This document shows positions 29,304 to 37,809 of a stretch of 64,000 nt of DNA, piece after piece. The stretch is from Stakelama saccharophila (lineage in GTDB: Bacteria; Pseudomonadota; Alphaproteobacteria; Sphingomonadales; Sphingomonadaceae). Below the pieces are notes generated by a model, which was not told the origin of the DNA, ran no database searches, and saw nothing but the letters and a program-made list of their open reading frames with translations. Location of the stretch: positions 1,965,001 through 2,029,000 of the forward strand of contig NZ_CP135076.1 in assembly GCF_032229225.1 (NCBI RefSeq), in the 5' to 3' direction. Made by a program: the position numbers and the translations under genes. How positions within the stretch are numbered: position 1 is the stretch's first letter; each line of letters opens with the position of its first letter.

Positions 29304-29497
29304 CCGCAGGAACTGCGGCGCGGGTTTCCCGGAAACTCGCCCGCCGACCGACGGTGATTCGGAGCAGCGCCGTGAAGCGAGCCCGGATGCCGCCCGGCGC
29401 TGCGAGAAGACGCTCTTTGCCTTCATGGCGTCGTCCACCTCGCCGGTGCCATGATCTGGCTACGCTGAATGCAGACAGCGCCTAAGGACAGATATTG

Positions 29498-29547
29498 TCA
29501 CGCACCTTTCACGGATCGGCTTTAGCCGGCTCGTGAAAGGTGCGTGA
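29498..29547. repeat. Near-perfect 50-bp palindrome before the TonB receptor remnant
   Basis: Perfect 16-bp arms at 29498-29513 (TCACGCACCTTTCACG) and 29532-29547, with a second 5-bp stem CGGCT/AGCCG inside the loop, form one long hairpin. The 3' arm contains GAAAGG, the apparent ribosome site for the ATG at 29552. It could therefore hide the start of the receptor gene, or be the end of a small mobile element. No flanking duplication is obvious. The rest of 29304-29497 shows no gene. Confidence 0.8.
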
Positions 29548-29551
29548 TCCT

Positions 29552-31484
29552 ATGACGTTCCGCACTCTCGCGCTGGCTGCGGTCAGCCTTGCCTCGCTTG
29601 CAGCATCGGCCGCCCATGCGCAAACCGCCCAGGCTGACGCCGAGCCGGCAGACGACGCGACGATCCTCGTCACCGCGCAATTGCGCGAACAGGATCCGGT
29701 GGACGTGCTGATCGCGCTGAGCGTTCTCGACGGGCATGAACTCGACCGTTTCGGCATCGAGGAATTCGACGAGCTTTCGCGTTTCGTGCCCGGTTTCGAA
29801 GTGCAGAACCAGTCGCCCAACAATCCCGGCTTCGTGATGCGCGGCATCACGTCCGACAGCGGGGCGGCGACCACCGAGCCGCGCGTTTCGGTCTATCAGG
29901 ATGGCGTTTCCATCTCCAAGTCGCGCGGCTCCTATGTCGAGCTGTTCGATGTCGAGCGGATCGAAGTAGCCAAGGGGCCGCAGACCACGCTCTATGGGCG
30001 CGGTGCGCTGATCGGCGCCGTGAACGTCATCCAGAACAAGGCCCGTCTCGGACAGAGGGAGTTCGATGGCAAGCTCTCCTATGGCAATTACGATGCCCGC
30101 ACGTTCGAAGGCATGGTCAATGAACCGATTGGCGACGATGTCGCCGTCCGCGTCGCCGGCCGTATTCGCCAACGCGACGGCTATGTCGAAAACCTGCTTG
30201 GCGACAGGACTTCGATTCGGCGGACACCAAGGCCGTCCGCGGCGCCTTACGCGCCGAGACCGGTGGCCTGACGGTCGATATCATCGGCAATTACCAGAAG
30301 GACGAGCCGGCCGGCACGTCCTTCAAGTCGATCGCCTATAACCCTACCGATCCGGTGACGGGCGCGGTGCTCGGCGACAGGGACCGCAATAGCGGCGCCG
30401 CGCTGGCCGCCGCGAGCGACTTTCCCGATGGTGACCGGCTCGGCCTCGATCGCCAGGTCTGGGGTGTTACCGGCATCGCCAATTACCAGTTGAACGACCG
30501 TTTCACGCTGGTATCGACCACCGCCTATCGCCGGTTCGATGGATTGGAGATCTTCGACGCGGACGGCACGTCGCTGCCGATCCTGACGGCGGCCGAAAAC
30601 GCGTGGGGCAAGCAGTTCAGCCAGGATTTGCGACTGAGTTTCGATAACGGTCCCGTCTCGGCTTTTGTCGGCGCCAGCTATTTCTGGGAAAAGGGGGCGC
30701 AGCGCACTCCCACCGAATTCGACGAGCGGGCAGCGCTCGCCCGCCTTGCCGACGCCCTCAACGGTGGCGGCTTCGTACCTGGACTACCCGCGGACACGCC
30801 TGCCCCCATCGGCGTGATCGACAATTTGGCGCTGACCAGCGGCATACTTCAGCAGGGTTTCGGCCTGCCCGCGGCTCTGGCCGACGGCATCGCCGCGAAC
30901 GTGAAGACCAGCCATATCGAGACCTCGACCAATGGCTCCCGGACCACGGCGTTCGACCTGTTCGGCGACGTCACGATCACGCTTTCCGACCAGTTCGAGA
31001 TCGGCGGTGGGACGCGCTACAGCCATGACGACAAGCGAAGCACCTATACTGCCTCCGTCCTCAACGGCCGCTCTATCCTGGGCGGCGTCATTGCGGCACA
31101 GACGATCGCGGCCGAGGGAAGCGATCCCGCCGCGCTGCTTACGGCGCTTGCCGCGCCTGGCGCAGCATCGATCCCGCCTTCGGCCGCGTATCCGGTGCCG
31201 CTGTTCGGCCTCGGTGCGCAGCCGACCGCCGATAATGGCGATATCGATGTCGCCACGCATCAGGATGGCGGCTTCTCCTGGCGACTGACGGCGCGCTACA
31301 TGCCGAGCGACGACGCCAGCATCTACGCCACTTATGCGCGCGGCCGGCGTCCGGAGATTCTCGCGCCGAGCGGCCCCGCCGCGCCCTTCGGCGCGACGCG
31401 CTTCGACGTGCTGCCGTCGGAGACGGTGGACAGCTATGAAGTGGGTGTGAAGACCGCATTGGCCGAGCGGACGCTGTTCCTGGA
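29552..31484 (+). pseudogene. TonB-dependent receptor, frameshifted and C-terminally truncated
   Basis: Begins as a normal receptor: signal peptide (ends AHAQ), TonB box ILVTAQLR and plug domain (GFVMRGITSDSG; EVAKGPQTTLYGRGALIGAVNVI). Near 30204-30208 (after YVENLLGD) a one-base loss shifts the frame; DFDSADTKAVRGALRAE continues in another frame. The barrel then runs to VKTALAERTLFLDG, where similarity stops at the 3' end of a tRNA gene and the last strands are missing. About 645 residues' worth remain, against 750-850 for intact receptors. It is co-oriented with the DUF1080 gene and may once have imported the glycoside. The frame reads on through the tRNA to 31623; that part is not receptor. 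Confidence 0.88.
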
Positions 31485-31561
<77 letters not shown>

Positions 31562-31597
31562 GTGCGCCGCGGGTGGTAGACTTTGCCCCGCAGCGGG

Positions 31598-32044
31598 TCA
31601 ATTGCGCGCGTTCGGCGGGATGACCGGGAGCGGCAGCGGCATCACCTCGACCCCGTCCTCGATCAGCGCGCGGGCCTCTTGCACGCTCGCCCGGCCATGG
31701 ATCGCCGCCTGCTCCATTTCACCGTCGTGCATGGCGCGGGCCTGCGTGGCGAACGCGTTGCCGACCCACCGCGAATCGGCGAGCAGCTTGCGCTGGAGCT
31801 GCGCCAGTTCCCCGAGCACCGCCTTCGATGCAGGATCGGAGGGCGCTCCATTCTTCGCATCCGACACCGGCCTGTCACCCTTCGCGGCGATGTTGGGCGC
31901 CATCACGGCCTTTTCCACCTTGCTCGTCCCGCAGACCGGACAGACGACGAGGCCGCCGTCCCGCTGCTCGGCGTAAGCGGCGCTCGATCCGAACCAGCTT
32001 TCGAAAACGTGCCCGGCGTCGCAACGAAGGTCGAAGACGATCAC
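31598..32044 (-). CDS. DUF1178-family protein
   Basis: 148 residues. It begins MIVFDLRCDAGHVFESWF, and CPVCGTSKVEKAVMAPNI follows, the conserved start of DUF1178 with a possible zinc-binding Cys set (Cys8, then CPVC). The C-terminal part is a helical RKLLADSRWVGNAFATQARAMHDGE region. Function unknown; cytoplasmic. Last gene of the comF-grxC-nitrilase-DUF1178 operon; the start overlaps the nitrilase stop by 4 nt (32041-32044). This order is common in alphaproteobacteria. Confidence 0.9.
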   Translation of the reverse strand: MIVFDLRCDAGHVFESWFGSSAAYAEQRDGGLVVCPVCGTSKVEKAVMAPNIAAKGDRPVSDAKNGAPSDPASKAVLGELAQLQRKLLADSRWVGNAFATQARAMHDGEMEQAAIHGRASVQEARALIEDGVEVMPLPLPVIPPNARN

Positions 32045-32862
32045 CTTCGGTCCACGCCGGGAATCTGGCGGCGATGCCTGAGCGCGGGGATACGCGCGCG
32101 AACGTCGCGGACGCGATCCGGGTCGATATCGGCAAAGCCAAGCCCCGGTGCTATGCCCATGTCGAGCATGATCTCGCCCCAGGGATCAACCACCATCGAA
32201 TGCCCCCAGGTCGCCCGGCCATCGGCATGCTCACCGGTCTGCGCCGCCGCCACGACCCATGCGCCCGCCTCGATCGCGCGCGCGCGCAACAACGGCTCCC
32301 AATGCGCGCGGCCGGTCGGGCGGGTGAAGGCGGCGGGAACGGCGATCAACGTCGCCCCGGCGTCGCTGAGCGCGCGGTACAGGTCCGGAAAGCGCAGATC
32401 GTAACAAACGGACAGCCCCAACGCGCCTGCCGGAACATTCGCTACACAGGCGGTATCGCCGGCGGCGTACACCTTCGATTCGCGCCAGCTCTCGCCGGTC
32501 GGCAAGTCGACATCGAACAGGTGCAGCTTGTCGTATCTGGCTCGGATGCCGCCCTGATCGTCGATGACGAAGGAACGGTTCGCCAGACGATCCCCCGCGC
32601 TCCGCACCGCCAGGGAGCCCAGCGCCACCCAGATGCCGTGCAGCGCGGCCGCTTCCCGGACCGCACTCAGCACCGGATCTTCGTCTTCCCGGTGCAGATG
32701 GGGTTCGGCGCGTGTGCGGTCCCGATCCAGCAGGCCGGACATTTCGGGCGTGAACACCATGCCCGCCCCTTCGCCCGCCGCCTTGGCGACGGCGTTCACG
32801 ATCGTCCGGGAATTGGCGAGCGGATCGATCCCGCTCGTCATCTGAAGCAGCGCGATCTTCAT
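32041..32862 (-). CDS. Carbon-nitrogen hydrolase (Nit1/Nit2-like amidase)
   Basis: 273 residues of the nitrilase superfamily with the full catalytic triad: Glu40 (FTPEMSG), Lys112 (YDKLHLFD) and Cys153 (SVCYDLRFPDLY). The FDVDLPTGESW segment and PAAFTRPTGRAHWEPLLRARAIE are characteristic of the NIT1/NIT2 branch, which hydrolyses omega-amidated or deaminated-glutathione side products (repair amidase). That substrate fits its place next to glutaredoxin but is inferred. The start overlaps the grxC stop (32859-32862). Confidence 0.92.
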   Translation of the reverse strand: MKIALLQMTSGIDPLANSRTIVNAVAKAAGEGAGMVFTPEMSGLLDRDRTRAEPHLHREDEDPVLSAVREAAALHGIWVALGSLAVRSAGDRLANRSFVIDDQGGIRARYDKLHLFDVDLPTGESWRESKVYAAGDTACVANVPAGALGLSVCYDLRFPDLYRALSDAGATLIAVPAAFTRPTGRAHWEPLLRARAIEAGAWVVAAAQTGEHADGRATWGHSMVVDPWGEIMLDMGIAPGLGFADIDPDRVRDVRARIPALRHRRQIPGVDRR

Positions 32863-33113
32863 GCGAGCAGCGGGTCGAGCCCTCCTTCGCGGTCCAGCGC
32901 GGCAAGCTCGTCCGATCCGCCGATATGACGGCCGTCGATGAATATCTGCGGCACCGTCGAACGGCCGCCGGCGCGCTGGATCATCTCGTCGCGCTCCCTG
33001 CCGCCGAGGGTGATGTCATATTCCGCATAGTCCGCGCCCTTGCCATCGAGCAGCCGCTTGGCGCGAATGCAGAACGGACAGAAGGCCTTGGTGTAGATTT
33101 CGATCTTCGCCAT
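32859..33113 (-). CDS. grxC: Glutaredoxin 3
   Basis: 84 residues, the usual monothiol/dithiol glutaredoxin length. Active site CPFC at 12-15, the TVPQIFIDG cis-proline loop at about 53-61 and GGSDELAALD glutathione-contact motif. Reduces protein and small-molecule disulfides with glutathione in the cytoplasm. ATG 33113 is a clean start; upstream frame is antisense to comF. Second gene of the comF operon, overlapping the nitrilase by 4 nt. Confidence 0.95.
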   Translation of the reverse strand: MAKIEIYTKAFCPFCIRAKRLLDGKGADYAEYDITLGGRERDEMIQRAGGRSTVPQIFIDGRHIGGSDELAALDREGGLDPLLA

Positions 33114-33145
33114 GGTCGAACAAGTGTGTCGGGCCAGGGCATATG

Positions 33146-33877
33146 TCAATCGCTCTCGCCCGGCAGCACCCGCGCCCAGACGGCCACGACGACGCTGCGG
33201 GCGCCCGCCTGCTTCAGCAGCCGCACGCAGGCATCGCTGGTCGCACCGCTGGTATAGATGTCGTCGACCAGCACGACATTTCTGTCCTCCACGTCGCGCC
33301 TCGCCCCCTCGCGCAACGCGAAGGCGCCGCGGACGGTCCGTCGCCGCGCATCGGGACCCATCCCGCGCAGCGCCGGTGTCGATCGGGTCCTGAGGAGCGG
33401 ATCGACGCGCCGCGACCCCGCCCACTGGCGCGAAAGCGCATCGGCAATAAGGCCGGCCTGGTTGTAGCCGCGCCGCCAGATGCGCCAACGATGCAGGGGA
33501 ACCGGCACGAACACGTCGATATCGCCGTCCAGCGTGCGCGCCATGACCCGCGCCATCGTCTTCGCACAGGCCGTTCGTCCGCCATATTTCAGCCGCAGCG
33601 CAAGGTCGCGGGCGATGTCGCCATAAGCGACGGCGGCGCGGACCCCGTCATGGCGGGGCGGCGCGGCAAGACAGGGCCCGCACAGCGCCTCCGCGCCACG
33701 ATCGAAGGCGAAGGGCGACTGGCAGGAGGCGCACCAGGGCGGCCCCACGAACTCCAGCCGGGCCCAGCAAGGCGCGCAGAAGCGGTGATCCGCCTCGGTG
33801 ATAGTGCCGCAAGCCGGACAGCGCGGCGGCAGCGCGTAATCGAGCACCCGCCGCAGGATCGGGATGGCCAGCCTCAT
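33146..33877 (-). CDS. comF: ComF-family amidophosphoribosyltransferase-like protein
   Basis: 243 residues. An N-terminal double zinc ribbon (CPACG ... CAPC ... CASC ... CGPC, residues ~18-75) precedes a phosphoribosyltransferase-fold domain ending in the PRPP motif VLVDDIYTSGATSDAC. ComF proteins are linked to DNA uptake in naturally competent bacteria, but in most genomes the role is unproven. ATG 33877 is chosen because the upstream frame is Arg/Pro-rich and overlaps the divergent methyltransferase. First gene of a four-gene minus operon. Confidence 0.9.
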   Translation of the reverse strand: MRLAIPILRRVLDYALPPRCPACGTITEADHRFCAPCWARLEFVGPPWCASCQSPFAFDRGAEALCGPCLAAPPRHDGVRAAVAYGDIARDLALRLKYGGRTACAKTMARVMARTLDGDIDVFVPVPLHRWRIWRRGYNQAGLIADALSRQWAGSRRVDPLLRTRSTPALRGMGPDARRRTVRGAFALREGARRDVEDRNVVLVDDIYTSGATSDACVRLLKQAGARSVVVAVWARVLPGESD

Positions 33878-33921
33878 GCCGCCCCTTGTCGCGGCGATCG
33901 TGGCGCTGCACAAGCGGGGGC

Positions 33922-34773
33922 GTGACCGCACCGGAAATCTTCGACCGCACCGCCCGGCGCCTGCACCGGGACCGCGCGGCGGGCCAGTTCGCATCGGCGG
34001 ACTTCCTGCACCGCTTCATGATGGAGGGGCTGACCGAACGCCTTGCCGGGGTGAAGCGGACGTTCCGCGACATGCTCGACCTCGGCTGCTGGGACGCGGG
34101 ATTTCCGCCGCCGTCATCGGCAACGGTGGTCCGGGCCGATCCGGGCCGGTCCTTCGCAAAGGTCGCCGGCGGGGTTCAGTGCGACGAGGATCGGCTGCCC
34201 TTCGCCGATGAGGCTTTCGATCTGGTCGTTTCCGTCGGCGTGCTGGACCAGATCAACGACCTGCCGGGCGCGCTGCGCCTGATTCGGCGGGTTCTGCGGC
34301 CGGACGGCCTGTTCCTGGGCGCGTTTCTCGGTGCAGGTACGCTCCCCGCGCTCCGCGCCGCCCTGCGCGCGGCGCAGCGGGACCAGCCGGTGGCACGCAT
34401 GCACCCGCAGATCGATGTTCGTTCCGCCGGCGATCTGCTGGCGCGAGCGGGCTTCGCCCTGCCTGTCGCCGATACGGAGAGCCTTTCGGTGCGCTACGGC
34501 TCGTTGTTCGACCTGCTGCGCGATCTGCGCGGCATGGCGGCGACCAACAGCTTGCGCGAACGTCATCTGCTCCGGCGATCCGAACTGGCGGCGGCGGCGC
34601 AGGCCTTCGCTGCGCAGACCGATGAGAGCGGGCGAACGGCGGAACGGTTCGAGATCGTCTATTGCACCGGCTGGGCGCCCGATGCCTCTCAGCCGCAACC
34701 GGCGCGGCGCGGCAGCGCCACCGCCTCGCTCGCCGACGCCCTGAAGCCGCCTTCGGGCGAATCGCCCGGCTGA
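33922..34773 (+). CDS. SAM-dependent methyltransferase (BioC / NDUFAF5-like)
   Basis: 283 residues. N-terminal PEIFDRTARRLHRDRAAG is typical of the NDUFAF5/BioC-related group. Class I methyltransferase motifs: LDLGCWDAG (SAM motif I), DEDRLPFADEAFDLVVSVGVLDQINDLPGAL (motifs II-III, split) and LRPDGLFLGAF. Mitochondrial NDUFAF5 modifies a complex I subunit; the same role here is inferred by resemblance only. GTG 33922 follows a GCGGGGG site. It is divergent from comF with 44 bp between. Confidence 0.8.
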   Translation: MTAPEIFDRTARRLHRDRAAGQFASADFLHRFMMEGLTERLAGVKRTFRDMLDLGCWDAGFPPPSSATVVRADPGRSFAKVAGGVQCDEDRLPFADEAFDLVVSVGVLDQINDLPGALRLIRRVLRPDGLFLGAFLGAGTLPALRAALRAAQRDQPVARMHPQIDVRSAGDLLARAGFALPVADTESLSVRYGSLFDLLRDLRGMAATNSLRERHLLRRSELAAAAQAFAAQTDESGRTAERFEIVYCTGWAPDASQPQPARRGSATASLADALKPPSGESPG

Positions 34774-34778
34774 ACCGC

Positions 34779-35180
34779 TCAGATCAGCGCATCGAGCAGA
34801 CCGATGAGCGGCCGATCGGCCGGCGGCATGTCGAGCGCGAACAGTTCGGGCGGCCGCGCCCATCGCAACGCGGTCGCGTGCAGGGCCGCCGGCGTCCCGC
34901 GCCATTTGCGCAGGACATAGAGGAGGAGCAGCAGGTGCCGATCGCCGAGCGGTTCGCTGGCGAAGGATGCCGGGGCGAGGCAGGCCCGGTCGGTCTCGAT
35001 CCCCAGTTCCTCGTGCAGCTCGCGCAGCAGCGCGGCCTCCGGCAATTCGTCCGGTTCCACCTTGCCGCCGGGAAATTCCCATAAGCCCGGCATGGGCTTG
35101 TGGTCCGGGCGTTGCTGGACCAGCACCCGGCCGTCGGCATCGACGAGGGCGGCCGCGACGACGAAATGCAGCATTTTCAC
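34779..35180 (-). CDS. mutT: MutT-type Nudix hydrolase ((d)NTP pyrophosphohydrolase)
   Basis: 133 residues with a complete Nudix box GGKVEPDELPEAALLREL followed by HEELGI (G-x5-E-x7-RE-U-xEExGU). The QQRPDHKPMPGLWEFPGGKVE lead-in, split here, is typical of MutT enzymes that remove 8-oxo-dGTP. Start chosen at GTG 35180, which has GGAGGG at good spacing; ATG 35174 is two codons in. Convergent with the methyltransferase, 5 bp between stops. Confidence 0.9.
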   Translation of the reverse strand: MKMLHFVVAAALVDADGRVLVQQRPDHKPMPGLWEFPGGKVEPDELPEAALLRELHEELGIETDRACLAPASFASEPLGDRHLLLLLYVLRKWRGTPAALHATALRWARPPELFALDMPPADRPLIGLLDALI

Positions 35181-35263
35181 GGGCGACCCTCCGGTTTCGG
35201 CAAGCACTTTCTTAACGCCTCCTTGCTAGACCCGGCGCAGCGACCACGGGGAGAAAACGCGCC

Positions 35264-35452
35264 TTGTTCCCGACGAATAGACCAAGCCTTGGACGGATTC
35301 TCAAGGACCGGCGCGGCGCAACCGCGATCGAATACGGCCTGATCCTGGCTCTCGTGGTGCTCGCGATCATGGCCAGCGTGGCGGGTGTGGCAGACGCCAC
35401 CATCGGCATGTGGGACGGCGTGCGCGGCGCGGTTTCCAGGGTCATGGGCTGA
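35264..35452 (+). CDS. Flp-family type IVb pilin (copy 1)
   Basis: 62 residues. Prepilin pattern: a basic leader LGRILKDRRG, the Flp motif GATAIEYGLILALVVLAIMASVAG, and a short C-terminal tail. Cleavage is expected after the Gly of RRG, leaving ATAIEYG as the mature N-terminus, for assembly by a Tad secretion system. TTG 35264 is the only start that keeps the leader, with GGGGAGA upstream. A second pilin follows 120 bp later; no tad/cpa genes are adjacent. Confidence 0.87.
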   Translation: MFPTNRPSLGRILKDRRGATAIEYGLILALVVLAIMASVAGVADATIGMWDGVRGAVSRVMG

Positions 35453-35571
35453 ATCCCTCCGCAGGCGCGCGCTTAAGACTTTTTCAATATCGCCGCCCTA
35501 GACCGGACGATGCTGACCGGACGATTCCGGACCAGCCGGGAAGTGAAGCGTTGCAAGCAATGGAGACCGGT

Positions 35572-35751
35572 ATGCAGAATTTCCTTAAATTGATTCGCGA
35601 TTCCAAGGGCGCCACAGCGATCGAATACGGCCTGATCGCCGCCCTGATCGCCGTCGCCGCGATCGCGGCGATGACGAGCCTTGGCGACAGCCTGGGCAAC
35701 ACCTTCAACGGCGTTTCGACCAAGCTGGAAAACAATCAGGTCGACAACTAA
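35572..35751 (+). CDS. Flp-family type IVb pilin (copy 2)
   Basis: 59 residues. Leader MQNFLKLIRDSKG followed by ATAIEYGLIAALIAVAAIAA, the canonical Flp signature, and a polar C-terminus KLENNQVDN. ATG 35572 has GGAGA 8 bp upstream; ATG 35560 is possible. It is the more typical of the two pilins and probably the major one. A strong terminator follows. Confidence 0.92.
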   Translation: MQNFLKLIRDSKGATAIEYGLIAALIAVAAIAAMTSLGDSLGNTFNGVSTKLENNQVDN

Positions 35752-35774
35752 TCGTCGTTCGACCGAATGGCGGA

Positions 35775-35807
35775 GGCGGCGGGACCATCGGTTCCGCCGC
35801 CATTTTT
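35775..35807 (+). terminator. Rho-independent terminator after the Flp pilins
   Basis: 12-bp GC-rich stem (35775-35786 with 35790-35801, one G-U pair) with a 3-nt loop, followed by ATTTTTAT. It starts 24 bp after the second pilin stop. This is the clearest intrinsic terminator in the window. Confidence 0.9.
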
Positions 35808-35830
35808 ATGCTGTTCGTCAACGCAATTCG

Positions 35831-35906
35831 TGCTCCTGCGAAAGCAGGAGCCCAGAGCGGCAAGCACTGTCCCATACGGCTCTAGGCTCCTGCTTTCGCA
35901 GGAGCA
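35831..35906. repeat. Nested palindromic repeat (REP/MITE-like)
   Basis: Two hairpins, 35832-35851 (GCTCCTGC-GAAA-GCAGGAGC) and 35886-35905, lie in inverted orientation. The outer arms 35831-35852 and 35885-35906 are perfect over 22 bp, enclosing a 32-bp centre, so it can fold as two small hairpins or one long one. Same sequence family as the ilvN-ilvC palindromes. It lies between the pilin terminator and the convergent accA gene. Confidence 0.85.
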
Positions 35907-35945
35907 CAAGCGTTCGGGCTGGCGAATACGCTCCGCCGGAGCGCC

Positions 35946-36893
35946 TCAGACTCGCCCCATTTTCAGGAATTTCTCGCGCCGGGCCTTGCGCAGTGCATCG
36001 CCGTCGATCGTATCCAGATCGCCCAGTTCGCGCCACAGCGCGTCGCCCAGCAGGTCGATCGCCTTTGCATGATCACGGTGCGCGCCACCCAGCGGTTCGT
36101 CGATGATCCGGTCGATGACGCCCAGTTGCTTTAGATCCTGCGCCGTTACCTTCATCGCTTCGGCCGCATCGCCCGCCTTGTCGGCAGTGCGCCACAGGAT
36201 CGAGGCGCAGCCCTCGGGCGAAATCACCGAATAGACGGCGTGCTCGAACATCAGCACGCGATTGCCCGCCGCCAGTGCGATGGCGCCACCGGAACCGCCT
36301 TCGCCGAGGATCGCGCAGACCAACGGCACGCGAAGGTTCAGACACTGCTCCGTCGCGCGCGCGATCGCTTCCGCCTGGCCGCGCTCCTCCGCCTGGACAC
36401 CGGGAAAGGCGCCGGACGTATCGACCAGCGTAATCACGGCAAGGCCGAACCGATCGGCAAGCTGCATCAGCCGGATCGCCTTGCGATACCCTTCCGGCTT
36501 GCCCATGCCGAAATTGTGCTTGATCCGGCTGGTGGTGTCGTCGCCCTTTTCATGGCCGATCACCATCACGCGCCGGCCGCGAAACGTACCCAGTCCGCCG
36601 ATGATGGCCTGGTCGTCGGCAAAGGCACGGTCCCCGCCCAGGGGCATGAAATCCTCGATCAGGCCGTCGACATAATGCCTGAAATGCGGGCGTTCGGGAT
36701 GGCGCGCGACCTGCGTCTTCTGCCACGGCGTCAGCTTGGCATAGGTTTCCTTCAGCATCCGGTCGGATTTCGACTGGATGCGCGCTACCTCCGCGTCGAT
36801 ATCGACGGCGCCGTCGGCGGCCGTGTCGCGAAGCTCGTCGATTCGCCCCTGCAGTTCGGCGATCGGTTTTTCAAAGTCGAGAAAACTAGGCAT
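35946..36893 (-). CDS. accA: Acetyl-CoA carboxylase carboxyltransferase subunit alpha
   Basis: 315 residues. Transfers carboxyl from carboxybiotin to acetyl-CoA, together with AccD, for fatty acid synthesis. Signatures: [19 protein letters not shown]-terminal helix, [55 protein letters not shown] and [15 protein letters not shown] oxyanion region. Length is typical. ATG 36893; earlier in-frame start would overlap xerD. Downstream of xerD by 13 bp and probably cotranscribed. Confidence 0.97.
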   Translation of the reverse strand: MPSFLDFEKPIAELQGRIDELRDTAADGAVDIDAEVARIQSKSDRMLKETYAKLTPWQKTQVARHPERPHFRHYVDGLIEDFMPLGGDRAFADDQAIIGGLGTFRGRRVMVIGHEKGDDTTSRIKHNFGMGKPEGYRKAIRLMQLADRFGLAVITLVDTSGAFPGVQAEERGQAEAIARATEQCLNLRVPLVCAILGEGGSGGAIALAAGNRVLMFEHAVYSVISPEGCASILWRTADKAGDAAEAMKVTAQDLKQLGVIDRIIDEPLGGAHRDHAKAIDLLGDALWRELGDLDTIDGDALRKARREKFLKMGRV

Positions 36894-36906
36894 CAGGCGC
36901 TGTCGG

Positions 36907-37806
36907 TTACGGCCGCCGCGCGCCCGCGTCAACGAGCGGGTGACGTTGGTTGACCAGTTCGATCAGCCGCCGGCTGTCGACATGCGTATATATTTCGGTG
37001 GTCGCGATGTCCGCATGTCCCAGCATCGCCTGCAGCGCGCGCAGGTCGGCGCCGCCTTCCAGCAGGTGGGTCGCAAAGGCATGGCGCAGCACGTGCGGGC
37101 TCACCCGGTCGGGGGGGATGCCGACCTCCGCCGCCAATGCCTTGAGGATCTGATACAGCCGGATTCGGCTCAGATGCGATCGGCCGGACGGAAACAGCCA
37201 GGGCTGATCCGCCGGTACGTGCCTCGTCCAGGCAGCCACCGCCGCGCGCGCCTTGTCGGAAATCGGCACCAGCCGTTCGCGCCCGCCCTTGCCGCGCAGG
37301 ATGCAATAGGGCCGGTCCCCCGCGATCGCGTTCCTCGGCAGCGACACCAGTTCCGTCGCCCGCAGGCCGGAGCCGTAAAGCAGCTCGATCAGGGCCGCGA
37401 GCCGATAATCGCGCGGGTCCTGCGGATCGCGGTCTAGGCGCGTCGCCACGCCGGCGAACAGGCGGTCGACATCGGCCGTCGACAGCGTTCGGGGCAGCCT
37501 GCGTGCCGATCCGGGCCGGGGCAGTGCCGCACCGGGATCGTCGTCGCGAAGCCCCTCATCGACCAGAAAGGCGAAAAACCGCCGCAACGCCGCCGACTTG
37601 CGCGCGACGGTGGCGCGGGAGAGATCGCGCCATGCCTCCGCCAGCGCCTGCAGGTTCGCAGCATCCGCCTGCCACAGCGTGCCATCGAGCACGGTCGCCG
37701 AAAGGTTCAGGTCGCTGCGATAGGCCGAGATCGTATTGGGCGATGCCCCGGCCTCGGCCGCCATCATCTCCAGGAAGCGCTCGATCAGATCGCGGTCCCG
37801 CGCCAC
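36907..37806 (-). CDS. xerD: Tyrosine recombinase XerD
   Basis: 299 residues. Site-specific recombinase that, with XerC, resolves chromosome dimers at dif. N-terminal SAM-like core-binding domain ([12 protein letters not shown]), and catalytic domain with Arg149 (GSGLRATEL), Lys173 ([11 protein letters not shown]), His238-x2-Arg241 ([17 protein letters not shown]), His264 ([15 protein letters not shown]) and Tyr273 nucleophile. No mobile-element context, so it is the housekeeping enzyme. The start is GTG 37806. It follows the Pro/Thr-rich protein gene by 3 bp. Confidence 0.95.
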   Translation of the reverse strand: MARDRDLIERFLEMMAAEAGASPNTISAYRSDLNLSATVLDGTLWQADAANLQALAEAWRDLSRATVARKSAALRRFFAFLVDEGLRDDDPGAALPRPGSARRLPRTLSTADVDRLFAGVATRLDRDPQDPRDYRLAALIELLYGSGLRATELVSLPRNAIAGDRPYCILRGKGGRERLVPISDKARAAVAAWTRHVPADQPWLFPSGRSHLSRIRLYQILKALAAEVGIPPDRVSPHVLRHAFATHLLEGGADLRALQAMLGHADIATTEIYTHVDSRRLIELVNQRHPLVDAGARRP

Positions 37807-37809
37807 CGC

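Noticed and set aside
36907..37806. Tyrosine recombinase considered as a mobile-element integrase.
   Set aside because: Length, motifs and position beside accA and aroKB match housekeeping XerD. No att sites or cargo are nearby.
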